Assembly: GCF_013391765.2 (NCBI RefSeq)
Contig: NZ_JACBGI020000006.1
Coordinates: 34,868-98,867 of the forward strand
Length of the DNA stretch: 64,000 nucleotides
Direction: 5' to 3'
Source: Thiomicrorhabdus heinhorstiae
Lineage (GTDB): Bacteria > Pseudomonadota > Gammaproteobacteria > Thiomicrospirales > Thiomicrospiraceae
Of this stretch, positions 44,747-54,363 are shown one piece after another. The position numbers and the translations under genes are program-made. The number at the start of each line of letters is the position of its first letter. Within the stretch, counting starts at the first letter, position 1. Below the pieces are notes generated by a model, which did not search any database, was not told where the DNA came from, and saw only the letters and a list, made by a program, of their open reading frames with translations.

Positions 44747-44771
44747 CAATTGTAGCAAAACGCTACAATTG
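44747..44771. promoter_or_regulatory. Operator-like inverted repeat of the toxin-antitoxin operon
   Basis: CAATTGTAGC-AAAAC-GCTACAATTG: perfect 10-base arms, five-base spacer, 32 bases before the antitoxin start on the minus strand. Position and symmetry fit binding by an antitoxin dimer pair. Confidence 0.65.
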
Positions 44772-44806
44772 ATTCAATAAGCGACAATATCTTCCTTTTG
44801 GAAGAA

Positions 44807-46486
44807 TCAAAGCGCGGCGAGAATTTTATCGGCTACTCGAAAGGCATTGGCGTAAATCGTCCAGGTATAGGTGACACTGCCGCCGGTCGGCATAAAACTG
44901 CCGTCGGTGACGTACAGATTTTCGACATCATGCGCGCGGCAATCCGCATCCAGCACCGATGTCTTAATGTCGTTACCGAAACGACAACCACCGGCCATCA
45001 GGTTCTGCGCGGGCGATCCGCTGACCGATGAGCTGACGTTTTTCGCTCCCATCTGCCTCAATACGTCCTCGGCCTTATCGCTCAAATAACGCCCGACTTT
45101 GAGGTCGTGAGGATGATAACCGAGACGAATACTGGCCACCGGTTGCTGCCAGCGATCCTTGACCGTGTTGTCGAGAGAGACAAAACAGTTATCGGTCGGC
45201 AGCCAGTCGTTAAAGACCTCGAAATTTAATGTCTGCTTATCGGAAAACGCCGATTTCAGACGTTTTTGCAGCGACTCGCCCCAAACCAGATCACCGTTAT
45301 CATCCCACTTCTGCGGAAACGCCTGCGGCAAGGCATTCGGATGACGTAACAGGAAGTCGATGGTGCCGCCCTTGGCTTTGCCGCCGAATTCTTTATCATC
45401 GATAAAATACCACTCTTGCAGATTACGATTGACGAAAGGCCCGCGTTTGTTCAATTCCGTGGCACTGAGCCGATCCATTTCCGAATAGATAAAATCGCCA
45501 CTACCGGCTCCACCGGCCGAGAACAGCAGGTTTTTACCGACCTGGCCGTGATTGTTCGCCAGACCGTTCGGATGTTTCGGCCCGGTCGACGCCAGCAACA
45601 AGCGACTGGTTTCCACCGCCTGACAAGCCACCACGAAAATTTTGGCCGAGACCCTTTTCACCTTACCCTCAACATCGACATATTCCGCCTCGATCACTTT
45701 TCCTTTGGCATCGCTGATCAGACGATTGACCTTGCTGTCGGCTTGAATATGACAATTACCGGTTTGAAGCGCCCGATCCAGCAAAGCGGCACGCGAACTG
45801 CCCTTGGCGCCGGACGAACAGCCGTAACTGCCGCAGAAACCGGAGTACTCGCAACTGCGACGGCCGTTTTTCGGCTGCGACAGAATTGCACGCGGCGTCG
45901 GCAAAGCCTGATAGCCGAGATCGCTACAGGCTTGATCGATATGTTTGACGATCGGATGCTCCTGCGTCGGCGGCATTGGGAAATCTTCGGTGGAGCGCGG
46001 TTCCAGAAAACGGTGTTTTACAATCCGTCCGGAAATGCCGACTTCGGTTTCGACTTTGCTGTAATAGGGTTCGAGATCCTGGTATTGAATCGGCCAGTCG
46101 GCAATATTCGCTCCTTCAATCGGGCCAAATTCCGACAGCAGTCGAAAATCCTGCGGTTTGAGACGATGGAAAAATCCGCTCATCAGATTGGACGAACCGC
46201 CGACCAGATTACCGTTCCAGAAATCCCAGCCGGACGCTTCGGTCGATTCACCGACCCACTCACCGAAATCGTTCTGCTGCTGCAAAACATGCTTCTCATC
46301 CGCCAAATCGGGCGTATAGACCGGATAACGGCAGCAACTGAGTTCGTCCTTATAAAAGTCCTTTTCGGTCAGCCACGGCCCCTTTTCCAGCACCAGCACC
46401 GAATAACCGGCCTGCGCCAGAGTCAAAGCCACCGGACCACCGCCTGCTCCGCTGCCGATCACACACACATCATAATCGCGACTCAT
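44807..46486 (-). CDS. GMC-family FAD oxidoreductase (gluconate dehydrogenase-like large subunit)
   Basis: 559 aa. FAD-binding GSGAGGGPVALTLAQAGYSVLVLEKG at the N-terminus, the GMC segment GGSSNLMSGFFHRL, and the C-terminal NLYVTDGSFMPTGGSVTYTWTIYANAFRVAD with the catalytic region. The family oxidises alcohols or sugars. Its start overlaps by four bases the stop of a small Tat-exported subunit, an arrangement typical of periplasmic membrane-bound sugar or alcohol dehydrogenases. No cytochrome c subunit is adjacent; substrate unknown. Confidence 0.85.
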   Translation of the reverse strand: MSRDYDVCVIGSGAGGGPVALTLAQAGYSVLVLEKGPWLTEKDFYKDELSCCRYPVYTPDLADEKHVLQQQNDFGEWVGESTEASGWDFWNGNLVGGSSNLMSGFFHRLKPQDFRLLSEFGPIEGANIADWPIQYQDLEPYYSKVETEVGISGRIVKHRFLEPRSTEDFPMPPTQEHPIVKHIDQACSDLGYQALPTPRAILSQPKNGRRSCEYSGFCGSYGCSSGAKGSSRAALLDRALQTGNCHIQADSKVNRLISDAKGKVIEAEYVDVEGKVKRVSAKIFVVACQAVETSRLLLASTGPKHPNGLANNHGQVGKNLLFSAGGAGSGDFIYSEMDRLSATELNKRGPFVNRNLQEWYFIDDKEFGGKAKGGTIDFLLRHPNALPQAFPQKWDDNGDLVWGESLQKRLKSAFSDKQTLNFEVFNDWLPTDNCFVSLDNTVKDRWQQPVASIRLGYHPHDLKVGRYLSDKAEDVLRQMGAKNVSSSVSGSPAQNLMAGGCRFGNDIKTSVLDADCRAHDVENLYVTDGSFMPTGGSVTYTWTIYANAFRVADKILAAL

Positions 46487-47112
46487 GCTTTGGTTCTCCG
46501 GTAAGTGTCTACTCTGCGTTTTTCATAGCCGATTTCGAAGTAGCGTTTTCCTTGCGGCGGGCGCGGATAACCGGGAATCTGCCCAGCCGCTTTCCAGCCC
46601 TTACCGTTGGGATTACCGCCATAAACCGGGTCGGTCAACAGGGCTTCCAGCAGATTATTGAGCATCATCGACAACCAGTTCTGCCCGGCTTGGCTCTTGG
46701 ATACTTTTCTTAACAAAGCCTCTTTCTGCTCGGACGAAAGCGCAATAAACTTTTGTTTGTAATCAGATTTGGCCAGATCGTTCAACCAGCCGACGCCCTG
46801 ATAAATGAAATTTTCGGAATCCTTATCCGCCAGAGGACGCTGAAATTTACTTTGCAGATAACTTAAGGCGTGCAACTCTTCAGCGCCGGGAAAACCGTCC
46901 ATCGACGGAAACAGATGGTTCTGCACAGCTTGCACCGTCTGCCAGGCCGGATTGTTTAAAAATACGGCTTCCTGCTTCGTCATGGCCGATAGTGCCGATC
47001 CTTCGGCTTGAGCCAGAGAAATTTTCGCCAGCGGAATGGTTGCGGCCAATTGCAGTAAACGTCGTCGGCTCAACTGAAATTCGTCAAAAAAGGTTGATCG
47101 GTTGTTCTTCAT
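46483..47112 (-). CDS. Gluconate 2-dehydrogenase subunit 3 family protein, Tat-exported
   Basis: 209 aa. Twin-arginine signal SRRRLLQLAATIPLAKISLAQA, then an alpha-helical gamma-subunit-like domain (FLNNPAWQTVQAVQNHLFPSMDGFPGAEELHALSYLQSKF). The family is the small partner that carries the GMC subunit across the membrane, since only one member of the pair has a Tat signal. RBS GAGAGGAT. The gene is first in the two-gene operon. Confidence 0.83.
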   Translation of the reverse strand: MKNNRSTFFDEFQLSRRRLLQLAATIPLAKISLAQAEGSALSAMTKQEAVFLNNPAWQTVQAVQNHLFPSMDGFPGAEELHALSYLQSKFQRPLADKDSENFIYQGVGWLNDLAKSDYKQKFIALSSEQKEALLRKVSKSQAGQNWLSMMLNNLLEALLTDPVYGGNPNGKGWKAAGQIPGYPRPPQGKRYFEIGYEKRRVDTYRRTKA

Positions 47113-47330
47113 TTATCCTCTCCCGCTGCCTCTGGGCTTTGTCATGAACTTTATGCTACCAGTAAAGCCGTATACGCCATAATGGAAATATTCTGGAACC
47201 TGCCACGACTGATTTATCGCAAAACACTCTAGTACCCAGACCTCAATGAGACCTGATTTGTTTCACTGTTATAGATCATTACGCCGCAAACCGTTTTTTG
47301 GATGCAGGATATTGGAGATTACCGACCAAT

Positions 47331-47354
47331 AAAAAAACCCCGGATTAACCGGGG
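47331..47354 (-). terminator. Intrinsic terminator of the oligopeptidase A gene
   Basis: CCCCGG-ATTAA-CCGGGG with the A-run on the plus strand giving a T7 tail on the minus strand, 45 bases past the gene's stop. Confidence 0.85.
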
Positions 47355-47398
47355 CTGGTAATGCACTCTGCTTACTGATGAAGCCTATATAAAGCGAA

Positions 47399-49438
47399 TT
47401 AAGCGGCGATCCCGCTGTGTCGCAACAGCGCATCGATTTGCGGTTCGCGACCGCGGAAGGCTTTAAACAGCGTCATCGGATCAATCGAACCACCGGCAGC
47501 CAGAATGGTGTTTTTGAATTTGGCACCGATATCGGCATTCAAAATCCCCTGCTCTTCGAACAGGCTGAAAGCATCTGAAGACAAAACTTCGGCCCATTTA
47601 TAGCTGAAGTAACCCGCCGCATAACCGCCGGCGAAAATATGGCTGAAGCTATGCATGAAACGGTTATAGGCCGGAGGGAAAATCACCGACACTTCCTGAC
47701 GAATGCGCTGACTCAAATCGCCTAAAGATTCGACTTCGTCCGGTTGATAAAAAGCGTGCAGTTCGAAATCGGTCAGGGAAAACTCGATCTGGCGTAACAT
47801 CATCATCGCCGACTGGAAACCGCGACTCTGCTGCAAAGAGGCAAACAAACCTTCCGGCAGGGGTTCGCCACTGTCGATATGCCCGGACATCAGATCGATG
47901 CCTTCGCGCTCCCAGCAGAAGTTTTCCATAAACTGCGACGGCAATTCGACTGCATCCCAGGGAACACCGCTGATACCGGAAATATCCAGATGTTCCATTT
48001 CGGTAAATAAGTGATGGATGCCGTGACCGAATTCATGGAACAGCGTAGTGACTTCATCATGCGTCAAACAAGCCGGTTTACCGCCGACCGGAGGCGTGAA
48101 ATTGCACACCAGATAAGCAACCGGTTTCTGCAGTTCGGTTGCACTGCTGCGCCAGCGGCTGACCGCGGAATCCATCCAGGCTCCGCCGCGTTTGTTTTCG
48201 CGTGCATACAGATCCAGATAGAACTGGCCGATCACCTGATCATCGGCATTGAACAGCTCGAAAAAGCGTACATCCTTATGCCATACCGAAACACCGAGTT
48301 TTTCCTGCAAACGGACGCCGAACAGACGCTCGGTGATGGTAAACAAGCCTTTTAAAACGGTTTCTACCGGGAAATACGGACGCAAGGCTTCCTGCGATAA
48401 GGATAGACGCGCCGATTTCAATTTCTCGGATGCATAACTGATGTCCCAGGGTTGCAGATCGTCCAGACCGAGTTCCTGTTTGGCAAAGGCCTGCAATTCG
48501 GCCAATTCCTGCTGGGCCTGCGGTTTGGATTTTTTCGCCAGATCGCGCAGGAAGCCCAGCACCTGTTCGGTACTCTCGGCCATTTTGGTCGCCAGAGACA
48601 ATTCGGCGTAATTATCAAAACCAAGCAACTGCGCCTTTTTATGACGCAATTCGCGAATCTTCTCGATAATATCGCTGTTATCGAATTCAAGCTGTTCGAA
48701 CTGGTCGGAGGCACGGGTACTGAAAGCGCGATACACCTCTTCCCGCAAGGAACGGTTGTCGGCATGGGTCATAACCGCCAGATAAGACGGAAAGTCCAGT
48801 GTCACGCACCAGCCTTTTACTTCTTTCTGCTGCGCCAGCTGCTGCAACAATCCCATTGCCGATTCCGGCAGACCTTTTAGTTCACTTTCGTCTTCGATGG
48901 CCTTAAACCACGACTGAGTGGATTTCAAAACGTTATTGCCGAACTGGGAACTGAGTTGCGAAAGTTCCTGCGCATACTCGCGATAAATCTTCTGTTCCGC
49001 TTCTTGCAGGGCGATACCGCTTAAACGGAAATTGCGCAAGGCATTTTCGATTACTTTCTTCTGTGCCAGATTGAAGTGTTCATATTCTTCACTCTGCGCC
49101 AAGGCATTGAATTTTTTATAGAGTCCGGCATTTTGCCCGATCTCGGAGTGATAGGCACTGATATCCGCCAGACAATCGGTATAAGCCTGATGCCATTCAT
49201 CGGAATTCTTCACTGCATCCAAATGCCCGATCGGCCCCCAAACACGCCCAAAACGGTTATCGATCTTCTCCAGAGGTTCGATAAAGTTTTCCCAGGTCGG
49301 CTCCTCTTCCATCTCGACCAGACGCTGAATTTCGGCACGGTTTTCCGCCAGCAGGGTTTCCACGGCCGGACGGATATGTTCCACGTGAAACTTTTCGAAT
49401 TGCGGTAGCCCGCTCAGATCAAATAAAGGGTTGCTCAT
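47399..49438 (-). CDS. prlC: Oligopeptidase A (M3 metallopeptidase)
   Basis: 679 aa cytoplasmic zinc peptidase that cleaves short peptides, including cleaved signal peptides. Active site FHEFGHGIHHLFTEMEH (HExxH) plus downstream Glu, and the M3A C-terminal region ASGYFSYKWAEVLSSDAFSLF. Length is that of E. coli PrlC. The first codons contain a parS-like site. Starts next to a poor ribosome-binding site. Confidence 0.95.
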   Translation of the reverse strand: MSNPLFDLSGLPQFEKFHVEHIRPAVETLLAENRAEIQRLVEMEEEPTWENFIEPLEKIDNRFGRVWGPIGHLDAVKNSDEWHQAYTDCLADISAYHSEIGQNAGLYKKFNALAQSEEYEHFNLAQKKVIENALRNFRLSGIALQEAEQKIYREYAQELSQLSSQFGNNVLKSTQSWFKAIEDESELKGLPESAMGLLQQLAQQKEVKGWCVTLDFPSYLAVMTHADNRSLREEVYRAFSTRASDQFEQLEFDNSDIIEKIRELRHKKAQLLGFDNYAELSLATKMAESTEQVLGFLRDLAKKSKPQAQQELAELQAFAKQELGLDDLQPWDISYASEKLKSARLSLSQEALRPYFPVETVLKGLFTITERLFGVRLQEKLGVSVWHKDVRFFELFNADDQVIGQFYLDLYARENKRGGAWMDSAVSRWRSSATELQKPVAYLVCNFTPPVGGKPACLTHDEVTTLFHEFGHGIHHLFTEMEHLDISGISGVPWDAVELPSQFMENFCWEREGIDLMSGHIDSGEPLPEGLFASLQQSRGFQSAMMMLRQIEFSLTDFELHAFYQPDEVESLGDLSQRIRQEVSVIFPPAYNRFMHSFSHIFAGGYAAGYFSYKWAEVLSSDAFSLFEEQGILNADIGAKFKNTILAAGGSIDPMTLFKAFRGREPQIDALLRHSGIAA
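49377..49392. promoter_or_regulatory. parS-like ParB-binding site 5
   Basis: TGTTCCACGTGAAACT matches 14 of 16 positions of TGTTTCACGTGAAACA; the left arm is the GTTCC variant. It lies in the N-terminal codons of prlC. Confidence 0.5.
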
Positions 49439-49554
49439 ATAAATTTAACTCGCGAATAGAATTAGTCGATGATTGGGATATTTCGAGAATGTTTTGTCGA
49501 TTATTTAAGAATTATGCGGACGACTTGGCGGATTTTAAAGGGGCAAAACGGTTT

Positions 49555-49812
49555 TTAATCGCAATCTTTGTCTTTGTCATACATGTCGATCAAACGCTGA
49601 ACCTGACGTTCGCAGCACTGGCTGCCCTGACAGCCGTAGGTTTTTGCCGTTACCCCGGCAATCGAATCGGCGCCGTTTTCAATCGCCTGCATAATATCGA
49701 TTTTCGGCACGTCGTAGCAGACGCACAGACTTCTCTGCGGACTCTTCTGCAATTCGTATTCCCAAGTTCCGGTTTGCGCCACTTCAACTTCCAAAGAAAA
49801 TTTAAACACCAA
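49555..49812 (-). CDS. BFD-like [2Fe-2S]-binding domain protein
   Basis: 85 aa. The C-terminal half shows SLCVCYDVPKIDIMQAIENGADSIAGVTAKTYGCQGSQCCERQV, with a CxC pair and a later cluster of three cysteines, the arrangement of bacterioferritin-associated-ferredoxin/NifU-middle domains binding a [2Fe-2S] cluster. The N-terminal strands (FKFSLEVEVAQTGTWEYEL) are unrecognised. The start is a TTG or the following GTG; neither has a strong ribosome-binding site. Confidence 0.6.
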   Translation of the reverse strand: MVFKFSLEVEVAQTGTWEYELQKSPQRSLCVCYDVPKIDIMQAIENGADSIAGVTAKTYGCQGSQCCERQVQRLIDMYDKDKDCD

Positions 49813-49932
49813 ACGCTTATTCTATTGAAAAGCGCACTTTAAAACCATTTCTAAACGGTTCCAGACTTCCTGTAGTGGATAAATTGACTCACTGCTTTAC
49901 AATTCAAGGTAACACACAAAAGGAATTGAATT

Positions 49933-50352
49933 ATGTGGCACCAGTATAAAATTCATCTCGCACCGCGCTGCCGTGGTTTTCATCTGATTACCAACGATCT
50001 GTTGCGTCAGATACCGGAATTAAGCGAAATTAAGGTCGGAATGATGAATGTCTTTCTTCAACACACTTCGGCGTCTTTGACCATTAACGAAAATGCCGAC
50101 CCGTCGGTGCGTACCGATTTTGAAAGCTTTTTCAATCGTACGGTGCCGGAAAACGAGTCTTACTATACCCATACTTACGAAGGGCCGGACGATATGCCGG
50201 CACATCTCAAAGGCAGCCTTTTGGGGTTCAGTTTGAATATTCCGATTACCGACGGCAGATTAAATCTCGGCACCTGGCAAGGAATTTATCTGTGCGAGCA
50301 TCGCGATCACGGCGGCAGCCGAACGCTGATCGTGACCTTGAACGGAGAATAA
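49933..50352 (+). CDS. YjbQ/UPF0047 family protein
   Basis: 139 aa, full family length. Markers: MMNVFLQHTSASLTINENADPSVRTDFESFF, EGPDDMPAHLKGSLLG and LNLGTWQGIYLCEHRDHGGSRTLIVTL. The family shows weak thiamine phosphate synthase activity and binds a metal through conserved histidines; the physiological role is unsettled. RBS AAGGAATTG. Converges on the SRAP-like gene, 16 bases apart. Confidence 0.92.
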   Translation: MWHQYKIHLAPRCRGFHLITNDLLRQIPELSEIKVGMMNVFLQHTSASLTINENADPSVRTDFESFFNRTVPENESYYTHTYEGPDDMPAHLKGSLLGFSLNIPITDGRLNLGTWQGIYLCEHRDHGGSRTLIVTLNGE

Positions 50353-50368
50353 AAAATAGCGGAGGAAA

Positions 50369-50857
50369 TCAAAGTGACCTGTGCATCGGCCAGCGTTGAT
50401 GAATCTGCACCGGTTCGGTTTCAATAGCGCCGAACAGGTCGTGATTTTCACTGTCGATTTTCGGAATCGCATTTTCCGGCGGAGTGGTCGTCATCACATA
50501 TACGCGCCATTTGCCGTCGACCACCAGTAACAGCCCTTGCAAACACTCACCTTTCGGCATGGCAAACCAGTGTGATTTACCGCTGTCGTCTTTCTCCATA
50601 AAGGCATCGACGGCAATCCGCACCGGCTTATTACGGTAACGATTCCACATCGAATCACCACGGGCATAACTGTCTTCGCGCACCCAGCCGTTGACCGGAA
50701 ACATGGACGCTTCCGGATCGTTTTCTTCGTTGCGTCGCCCCCAGGTAACCAGCTCAATTGCTCCGTCGCGACGAACCACCGGTAATTTGGCATTCGGATA
50801 GGGAAAATAGACCCGCATTTCTTCGCCTTCCCACTCGTATTCGACACCGCCGCACAT
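50369..50857 (-). CDS. Divergent SRAP (YedK/HMCES-like) protein
   Basis: 162 aa, shorter than typical SRAP proteins (~220). After Met removal the N-terminus is Cys2 (MCGGVEYEW), the residue that in SRAP proteins forms a thiazolidine bond with abasic sites. LVTWGRR corresponds to the WGLIP segment, AVDAFMEKDD to ADGFYEW with its glutamate, and the terminal IHQRWPM to the HDRMP histidine motif. All three catalytic positions are therefore apparently present. The start at 50857 is fixed by the need for Cys at position 2; an ATG exists 21 codons upstream. Confidence 0.7.
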   Translation of the reverse strand: MCGGVEYEWEGEEMRVYFPYPNAKLPVVRRDGAIELVTWGRRNEENDPEASMFPVNGWVREDSYARGDSMWNRYRNKPVRIAVDAFMEKDDSGKSHWFAMPKGECLQGLLLVVDGKWRVYVMTTTPPENAIPKIDSENHDLFGAIETEPVQIHQRWPMHRSL

Positions 50858-50974
50858 AGAACTGAAATCCCTTTTTCTTCTAGCATTTTCACAATAAAAA
50901 TTGATTTGTTTCATCTCCAACGTCGTTACAGGCGTTATAGTAGAAACTCACCATGATCAAACTACGAGGTCATT

Positions 50975-51799
50975 ATGCTTCGCTTGCCCCGGATGATTTT
51001 TTCGACGCTTATTGTAGCGCTTCTTGCGACTCCGCTCTATGCGCATGCTGCCGAATCCTCGACAAAACCGGTTGAAAATAAAACCGAACAACCGACGGCC
51101 AAAACGCTGATTCAACAAGCCCTTGAACTGTGGCGAGGTAAAAGCTCCTACAGTGAAATAAGCATGGAAATTCACCGTCCGGAATGGCAGCGTAAAATGT
51201 CGATGATCGGCTGGACCGAAGGTTTGGATCGCTCGCTGATCCGTTTTACCTACCCGCCGAAGGATGCCGGAAATGCCACCCTGAAACTCGACGAAGAGAT
51301 GTGGCTGTTTACCCCGAAACTGCAGCGCATTACCAAACTGCCGACCAGCATGATGAGCCAATCGTGGATGGGATCGGACTTCTCCTACAACGACCTGTCG
51401 AAAACCGACCAGATTCTGAAATATTACGACGCCTCAATCGATAAAACCGAAAACGACGAGAACGGCAATACGCTTTACCACCTGACACTGATTCCGCATC
51501 AGAACGCCCCGGTTGTCTGGGGCAAAGAAACCTTGATTATCCGTGCTGACGGATTACTGCTGAATGAAACTTTTTACGATCAGACCGGCAAAGCGGTAAA
51601 AAGCATGCAGACTCTGCAGATTATGCAGGTGAGCGGCCGCCCTTATCCGAAGGTGATGCGCATGACACGATCCGATAAACCCGATCAATGGACTCAGGTC
51701 GTCACGGATGCGGTGTGGTTCGATCTACAACTGCCGAGTTATCTGTTTACTCAGTCGAATCTGAAAACACCGCGTCCGTGGTCGGCGCCGAAACCCTGA
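50975..51799 (+). CDS. LolA-like outer-membrane lipoprotein-sorting protein
   Basis: 274 aa with a signal peptide (IFSTLIVALLATPLYAHA). The body has the LolA/LolB half-barrel look of the family: MSMIGWTEGLDRSLIRFTYPPKDAGNATLKLDEEMWLFTPKLQRITKLP, SWMGSDFSYNDL, YHLTLIP and YPKVMRMTR. It should carry a hydrophobic cargo in the periplasm. First gene of a five-gene operon with two FtsX-type permeases, an ATPase and an outer-membrane barrel. RBS ACGAGG. Confidence 0.85.
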   Translation: MLRLPRMIFSTLIVALLATPLYAHAAESSTKPVENKTEQPTAKTLIQQALELWRGKSSYSEISMEIHRPEWQRKMSMIGWTEGLDRSLIRFTYPPKDAGNATLKLDEEMWLFTPKLQRITKLPTSMMSQSWMGSDFSYNDLSKTDQILKYYDASIDKTENDENGNTLYHLTLIPHQNAPVVWGKETLIIRADGLLLNETFYDQTGKAVKSMQTLQIMQVSGRPYPKVMRMTRSDKPDQWTQVVTDAVWFDLQLPSYLFTQSNLKTPRPWSAPKP

Positions 51800-51818
51800 T
51801 TGAATAGACGGAGTCGAT

Positions 51819-53051
51819 ATGCTCATCTCTCTTGCCTGGCGAAATCTCTGGCGGCACCGTAAACGCACTTGGATTACCGTTGCTGCGGTCGGATTGACGA
51901 CCTTGATGCTGGTATTTATGTTGTCGTTTCAATTCGGCATTTACGACACCATGAAAGAACAGAATCTCAAGCTGATGGACGGTTATGCACAGATCCAACA
52001 AAGCGATTTTCTGGAACAGCCTAATCTGGAGCACAGCTTTGTCTATTCCGATCAATGGTCATCGGTTCTGGATAAGGTTGACTCGCTGAGTGCTTATGGT
52101 TTTCGGGCTCAAACCTATGTCATCCTCAGCAACAATGCCGACACGCAAAACCGCGGTGCACTAATCATGGGCGTACAACCGGATAAAGAACCGCAACTCT
52201 CGTCGCTGGCAAAAAAGATCATCAGCGGCCGTTACCTGCAAAACAGTGACGATCACAAAATCGTTCTCGGTAAACAACTGGCAGCGCAACTGCGCAGTAA
52301 AGTCGGTGATCAAGTGCAACTATTGGGCGAAGACCGCGACGGCAGTCTGGCAATCGATCTGTATGAGATTGTCGGTATTGCCGACACCCACATTCCCGAG
52401 TTGAACCGCCAACTGGCACAAATTACCCTAAGCGATTTTCAAATCCTGTTTGCCATGCCGAATCGAGCCCAACAACTAGTGTTCATGACTGCGGAAATCG
52501 GCCAGGCCGCCGATTTAAAACCGCTGGTTATGCCGCAACTCCAATCCCTGACCGATTCGGATCTTCGTTTCCGTAACTGGCAGGCACTGCAACCGGCATT
52601 GGATCAAGCGATTGAATTGGATTTAAGCAGTGCCATCCTCTGGTATGCCGCACTGTTGCTGATCGTTATTCTGATTCTACTCAATACCCTTTATATGTCG
52701 ATTCTGGAACGGCAGAACGAATTTTCCCTCCTCAATGCACTTGGCGTGCAGCCGATCCAAATCAGTCAGATTCTGATTCTGGAGATCGTCTTTACCACCC
52801 TTCTGGGTCTGATCAGCGGGGTCTTACTCGGCATGGCGGTGACCGAATACTTTATTTTTCAAGGTATTACCCTGCCCGGTTCCGAAGGCGTTTTCGCCCA
52901 GTTCGGATTATCGGATACACTTTATCCGGTTCTAAGTCTGCTGAGCGTCGGTTTCGCACCGGCGGTATTCGGTTTCGGTTTAATCCTGCTGTGTGCGATG
53001 GTACTGTTTAAAATGCGCAGCCTTAAACCGCTGACGGGAAGACAGTTATGA
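51819..53051 (+). CDS. FtsX/LolE-type ABC transporter permease 1
   Basis: 410 aa: an N-terminal membrane helix (WITVAAVGLTTLMLVFMLSFQFG), a large periplasmic domain (~residues 45-270) and three C-terminal helices beginning at about 275 (ALLLIVILILLNTLYMSILERQNEFSLLNALGVQ), the MacB/LolC/E topology. These permeases extrude lipoproteins or other substrates from the outer face of the membrane rather than importing. The stop overlaps the second permease start by four bases. Confidence 0.9.
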   Translation: MLISLAWRNLWRHRKRTWITVAAVGLTTLMLVFMLSFQFGIYDTMKEQNLKLMDGYAQIQQSDFLEQPNLEHSFVYSDQWSSVLDKVDSLSAYGFRAQTYVILSNNADTQNRGALIMGVQPDKEPQLSSLAKKIISGRYLQNSDDHKIVLGKQLAAQLRSKVGDQVQLLGEDRDGSLAIDLYEIVGIADTHIPELNRQLAQITLSDFQILFAMPNRAQQLVFMTAEIGQAADLKPLVMPQLQSLTDSDLRFRNWQALQPALDQAIELDLSSAILWYAALLLIVILILLNTLYMSILERQNEFSLLNALGVQPIQISQILILEIVFTTLLGLISGVLLGMAVTEYFIFQGITLPGSEGVFAQFGLSDTLYPVLSLLSVGFAPAVFGFGLILLCAMVLFKMRSLKPLTGRQL

Positions 53052-54355
53052 AACAAAAAACCGCTGAACAGCAAACTATGCCAATCCATAAAAGCGGCAA
53101 TCCGGCGCTGATTAATCGCTTTGCCTGGCGTAACCTGTGGCGTAATCCGCGGCGCAGCTTGATCCTGATTCTGGTGACGGCCCTCGGCTTGATGTCGAGC
53201 CTGTTTTTCTACAGTCTGATGCAGGCCTGGGCAAAGAGCATGCTCGACCACACCCTGAACAGCTTGAGCGGAGAAGTGCAACTACACGCCCCCCACTATC
53301 AGGACAATCCGGATGTCGAACACAGTATGCTGCTGACTTCCAGTCAGCTTACTCAACTGAAATCCCTGCCGATTCGCGATTTCAGCGCACACCTCAAATT
53401 ACCGGCGATGATCAAGAGCGAATATGAAACCTATCCGGTGCAACTGCTCGGTGTCGAACCGCAAACCGGACGCCCCCTGGATTTTATTCGCAAAACCGTG
53501 CATCAGGGCCAATTTCTCAATCAGGATTCCACTTATCAGATCGTTATCGGAGCCAAACTCGCTAAACGCCTGAATACCGATTTAGGCCGTAAGGTCGTAT
53601 TAATGTCGCAAGGAAACGACGGTAAGTTGAAAGAGATCGGTCTGACCATTGTCGGTCTTTATCGTCACAGTGATCCGAACGCCGAAGCGGCGATGGTGTT
53701 TGCCGATCTGAAAACCGTGCAAAACTGGCTCGATATCGATAACAAATACAGCGAAATCACCCTTAACAGCTCGCAACCGCTGGATATTCAGCAGATTCTC
53801 AACGATACCCCAAACAGCCCGTTAAATCGCTTGAAAAACCGACTGAAGCAGGCATTTCCCGAACTCGACGTTCAGACCTGGCAGAGCCTGCAACCCTTCG
53901 CCAACGCCAGCATTAAAATGATGGACAGCTTCAACTGGGTGTGGATTGCAATGATTCTGGTTTTGATGCTATTCGGTATGATCAATACCCTGCTGATGTC
54001 GCTTTACGAACGACGCCGCGAATTCACCACTCTGTATACCATCGGCCTAAAATCTTCGGCGTTACGCTGGATGCTGCTGCTGGAACTGGTCTGGATTCTC
54101 GCCATTGCACTGCTGGTTTCCTGGGGAGCAATGATCGCTTTGATTGCATCGGTCAGCGATGGCATCGACCTGGGCTTTCTATCGGAAGGCGCAGCCTGGT
54201 TCGGCGTCGACCGCATACTGTATTTGAATATCGAGTGGCAGGATTGGTTTGACGTCAGTGCCGCCATGGTCGTCACCTTAATTATGATTGCCGCTGTTCC
54301 GATCTGGCGTTCGACCCGCGTGGCGCAACTGAAACCTTCCAATAGAATCGCGTAG
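53048..54355 (+). CDS. FtsX/LolE-type ABC transporter permease 2
   Basis: 435 aa, same topology as permease 1: NRFAWRNLWRNPRRSLILILVTALGLMSSLFFY at the start, then a periplasmic domain with IVGLYRHSDPNAEAAMVFADL, and three C-terminal helices (WIAMILVLMLFGMINTLLMSLYERRREFTTLYTIGLKSSALRWMLLLE). The pair is likely a heterodimer as LolC/LolE. It begins inside the stop of permease 1. Confidence 0.9.
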   Translation: MKQKTAEQQTMPIHKSGNPALINRFAWRNLWRNPRRSLILILVTALGLMSSLFFYSLMQAWAKSMLDHTLNSLSGEVQLHAPHYQDNPDVEHSMLLTSSQLTQLKSLPIRDFSAHLKLPAMIKSEYETYPVQLLGVEPQTGRPLDFIRKTVHQGQFLNQDSTYQIVIGAKLAKRLNTDLGRKVVLMSQGNDGKLKEIGLTIVGLYRHSDPNAEAAMVFADLKTVQNWLDIDNKYSEITLNSSQPLDIQQILNDTPNSPLNRLKNRLKQAFPELDVQTWQSLQPFANASIKMMDSFNWVWIAMILVLMLFGMINTLLMSLYERRREFTTLYTIGLKSSALRWMLLLELVWILAIALLVSWGAMIALIASVSDGIDLGFLSEGAAWFGVDRILYLNIEWQDWFDVSAAMVVTLIMIAAVPIWRSTRVAQLKPSNRIA

Positions 54356-54363
54356 GATGAAAT

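Noticed and set aside
45416..46504. 362-codon plus-strand frame opposite the GMC oxidoreductase
   Set aside because: Antisense shadow; composition is repetitive in R, H and Q with no domain, and the opposite frame is a full GMC enzyme.
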